A stretch of 64,000 nucleotides of DNA, taken from contig JBASRN010000181.1 of NCBI GenBank assembly GCA_049273855.1, forward strand, positions 6,746-70,745. Direction: 5' to 3'. Of the stretch, positions 62,550-64,000 are shown piece after piece. This DNA comes from Onstottus_B sp049273855 (lineage in GTDB: Bacteria; Acidobacteriota; Blastocatellia; UBA7656). Position 1 is the first letter of the stretch. Each line of letters starts with the position of its first letter. The position numbers and the translations under genes are program-made. The notes under the pieces are model-generated. The model was given only the letters and a program-made list of their open reading frames with translations, made no database searches and was not told where the DNA came from.

Positions 62550-64000
62550 CTAATCATGTTTGAGCGCGACGAGTGGATCTACCTTCGTCGCACGGAGCGC
62601 CGGCAGGTAACACGCCAGTAACGCGACCGCCGCCAACAATACTGCCACCGCTGCAAGGGTCAACGGATCTGTAGCGCTCGTGTTAAACAGCAAACTCGCC
62701 ATCAACCTTGTCAAAGCAAGGGATGCGATCAAACCGATCCCCACGCCGGTCAACGCCAGCTTCATTCCCTCGCCGAGCACCAGCTTTAACACCTCGCTCT
62801 TCTTCGCCCCCAGCGCCATCCGAATGCCGATCTCGCGAGTCTGCTGCGAGACCACGTACGACAGCGCGGCATAGATGCCCGTCACCGCCAGCAACAGAGA
62901 CAACACCGAAAAGATCGCCAGCAGCGACATCACAAACCGCGTGCGCCAGTCCATTCCGCCGACTATGTCTTCCATCGACCTCACCAGATAAACCGGCATC
63001 GCACGATCCACCGCCCTTACTTCCCTGGTCGCCGCCTCCAAAAAAGACATGGGGTCCGAAGTCGTTCGCAGCACGTACGCGAGCGCGGCCGGCGCCGGGT
63101 CCTGTTCCAGCGGGATATAGAATGTTGGTTGCGGGTCGGGAGGGAAGGAATCGCTCCGCACATCACCCACAATACCGACGACCTGACGCAGGACGCCGCG
63201 ATTGCTCCCAAGCGCCAGTCGCTTGCCCAGCGGGTCTTCGGCACCCCAGAGTTGACGCGCCATCTTCGCGCTAATGACCGCTACAGGCGGCGTTCCGGCA
63301 GTGTCGTTCTCAGTGAAGGGTCTTCCCTGCAGCACAGGCATCTTCATTGCGGTGAAATAATCAGGAGAGATTCTTAAGGCGGTCACTCGCGGTTCGTTTC
63401 CGGGTTCCCGGGCAGGCTGGCCTTCCAGCTCTACCATGGTCAATCCGAACTGTGGATAGAAAGGATGGAATTGCGCCGCGCCGACTGACTGAACCCCGGG
63501 AATGGTCGCGAGTCTATCGTTGATGTCCTTGAAGAACCGCTGCCGGCGTTCGCTGTCCTTGTACGCCGGGCCGCGAGTGGAAACCCGAAACGTCAGGACG
63601 TTGTGAGGATCGAAGCCCTGGTCGAGACGCTGAAGATTGCGAAAGCTTTGCACCATCAGTCCCGCGCCAACCAGAAGCGCCAGCGACAAGGCAGTTTCGG
63701 CAATGACCAGAAATCCTTGAAGCCGCCGGCTGCCGGGGGTTCCGGTCGCGCGACCAGTACCGGCCAGTCCGGAAACGATGCTGACTCGACGCGCATACAG
63801 CGCCGGAATCAATCCCAGGAATATGCCGGGCAACACGGAGATCGCAATCGTAAAGAGAATAACGTTCCGATCTACTTGAAAATCGAACTGTGGGATGTTG
63901 AGACCGCTCGGAATCAGCAGCCCGACACTCTCCGTTCCCCAGATCGTCAGCAGAAATCCGGGCACCGCGCACAACGTCATCAGCAACAGACTCTCGATTA
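62550..64000 (-). CDS. ADOP-type MacB/FtsX permease, C-terminal part (cut by window end)
   Basis: The frame is open from 64000 down to the stop at 62550, about 483 codons, beginning inside FtsX1 (IESLLLMTLCAVPGFLL), so the start lies outside the window. The linker is unusual: SGLAGTGRATGTPGSRRLQGFL in place of LKEGGRG. The second periplasmic domain has QFHPFYPQFGLTMVELEGQP. FtsX2 has TREIGIRMALGAKKSEVLKLVLG. The tail is ACYLPALRATKVDPLVALKHD, the only copy ending in KHD rather than RYE, RHE or RSE. Confidence 0.9.
   Translation of the reverse strand, partial: IESLLLMTLCAVPGFLLTIWGTESVGLLIPSGLNIPQFDFQVDRNVILFTIAISVLPGIFLGLIPALYARRVSIVSGLAGTGRATGTPGSRRLQGFLVIAETALSLALLVGAGLMVQSFRNLQRLDQGFDPHNVLTFRVSTRGPAYKDSERRQRFFKDINDRLATIPGVQSVGAAQFHPFYPQFGLTMVELEGQPAREPGNEPRVTALRISPDYFTAMKMPVLQGRPFTENDTAGTPPVAVISAKMARQLWGAEDPLGKRLALGSNRGVLRQVVGIVGDVRSDSFPPDPQPTFYIPLEQDPAPAALAYVLRTTSDPMSFLEAATREVRAVDRAMPVYLVRSMEDIVGGMDWRTRFVMSLLAIFSVLSLLLAVTGIYAALSYVVSQQTREIGIRMALGAKKSEVLKLVLGEGMKLALTGVGIGLIASLALTRLMASLLFNTSATDPLTLAAVAVLLAAVALLACYLPALRATKVDPLVALKHD

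Overview
The window looks like chromosomal DNA of an acidobacterium, most plausibly a Blastocatellia/subdivision 4-type soil organism. The main reason is the dense set of orphan MacB/FtsX-like permeases of the ADOP type (acidobacterial duplicated orphan permease). Supporting signs are a PadR regulator next to an ADOP with an N-terminal prefix helix domain, a reaction-centre-type diheme cytochrome c, GC-rich coding DNA, and spacers filled with heptanucleotide repeats. The assignment rests on gene content only.

Layout. 1-14.3 kb: one truncated and five complete ADOP genes, all on the minus strand, the last one (11480-14278) in an operon behind a padR gene with a readable promoter/operator. 14.8-32.2 kb: an unrelated island on both strands. 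It holds a secreted NTF2-like protein, a DUF2235 hydrolase, a sulfatase, a PEP-mutase/isocitrate-lyase family enzyme, an unknown exported protein, a crotonase-fold enzyme without its catalytic glutamates, a secreted thioredoxin-fold protein, a two-gene TIR / KGGTGR-ATPase-TIR operon, a retropepsin-like fragment, an M16 zinc protease, a VOC protein, an ECF sigma factor fused to two acetyltransferase domains, and a diheme cytochrome. 32.4-64 kb: eleven more complete ADOP genes and one cut by the window end, all minus strand. Embedded among them are two small exported lumazine-binding-like proteins, two decayed ADOP tails and one broken DUF6624-like gene.

ADOP architecture, given once here: about 800-835 residues; a short cytoplasmic start (consensus DLRYGxRMLLK) and a first membrane helix near residues 20-45; a periplasmic MacB-type domain to about 265; three or more helices of the first FtsX domain (about 265-430, with consensus LLIACANVANLLLARA and KEIAIRxALGA); a second periplasmic domain (about 450-670); and a second FtsX domain (about 680-800) with EIGIRMALGA, ending in a basic tail PARRATKVDPMVALRYE. 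Each protein is therefore an internal duplication of the usual MacB/FtsX permease. None carries an ATPase domain and no ABC ATPase gene is in the window, so any energy coupling must come from an ATPase encoded elsewhere. Sixteen complete and two partial copies were counted.

Spacers. Most gaps between ADOP genes contain 7-nt tandem repeats (ACCAGAA, GAAACCC, ATCCTCN, TTTTCAA, GGGTTCA, TAGTCAG, CCGTAGT types), usually arranged as two opposed arms that can fold into a hairpin. Three spacers have the same nested two-family design. A separate perfect 36-bp inverted repeat lies at 20635-20728. The best candidates for something new are the TIR/ATPase operon, the sigma-GNAT-GNAT fusion, and the nested heptamer hairpins associated with the permease array.
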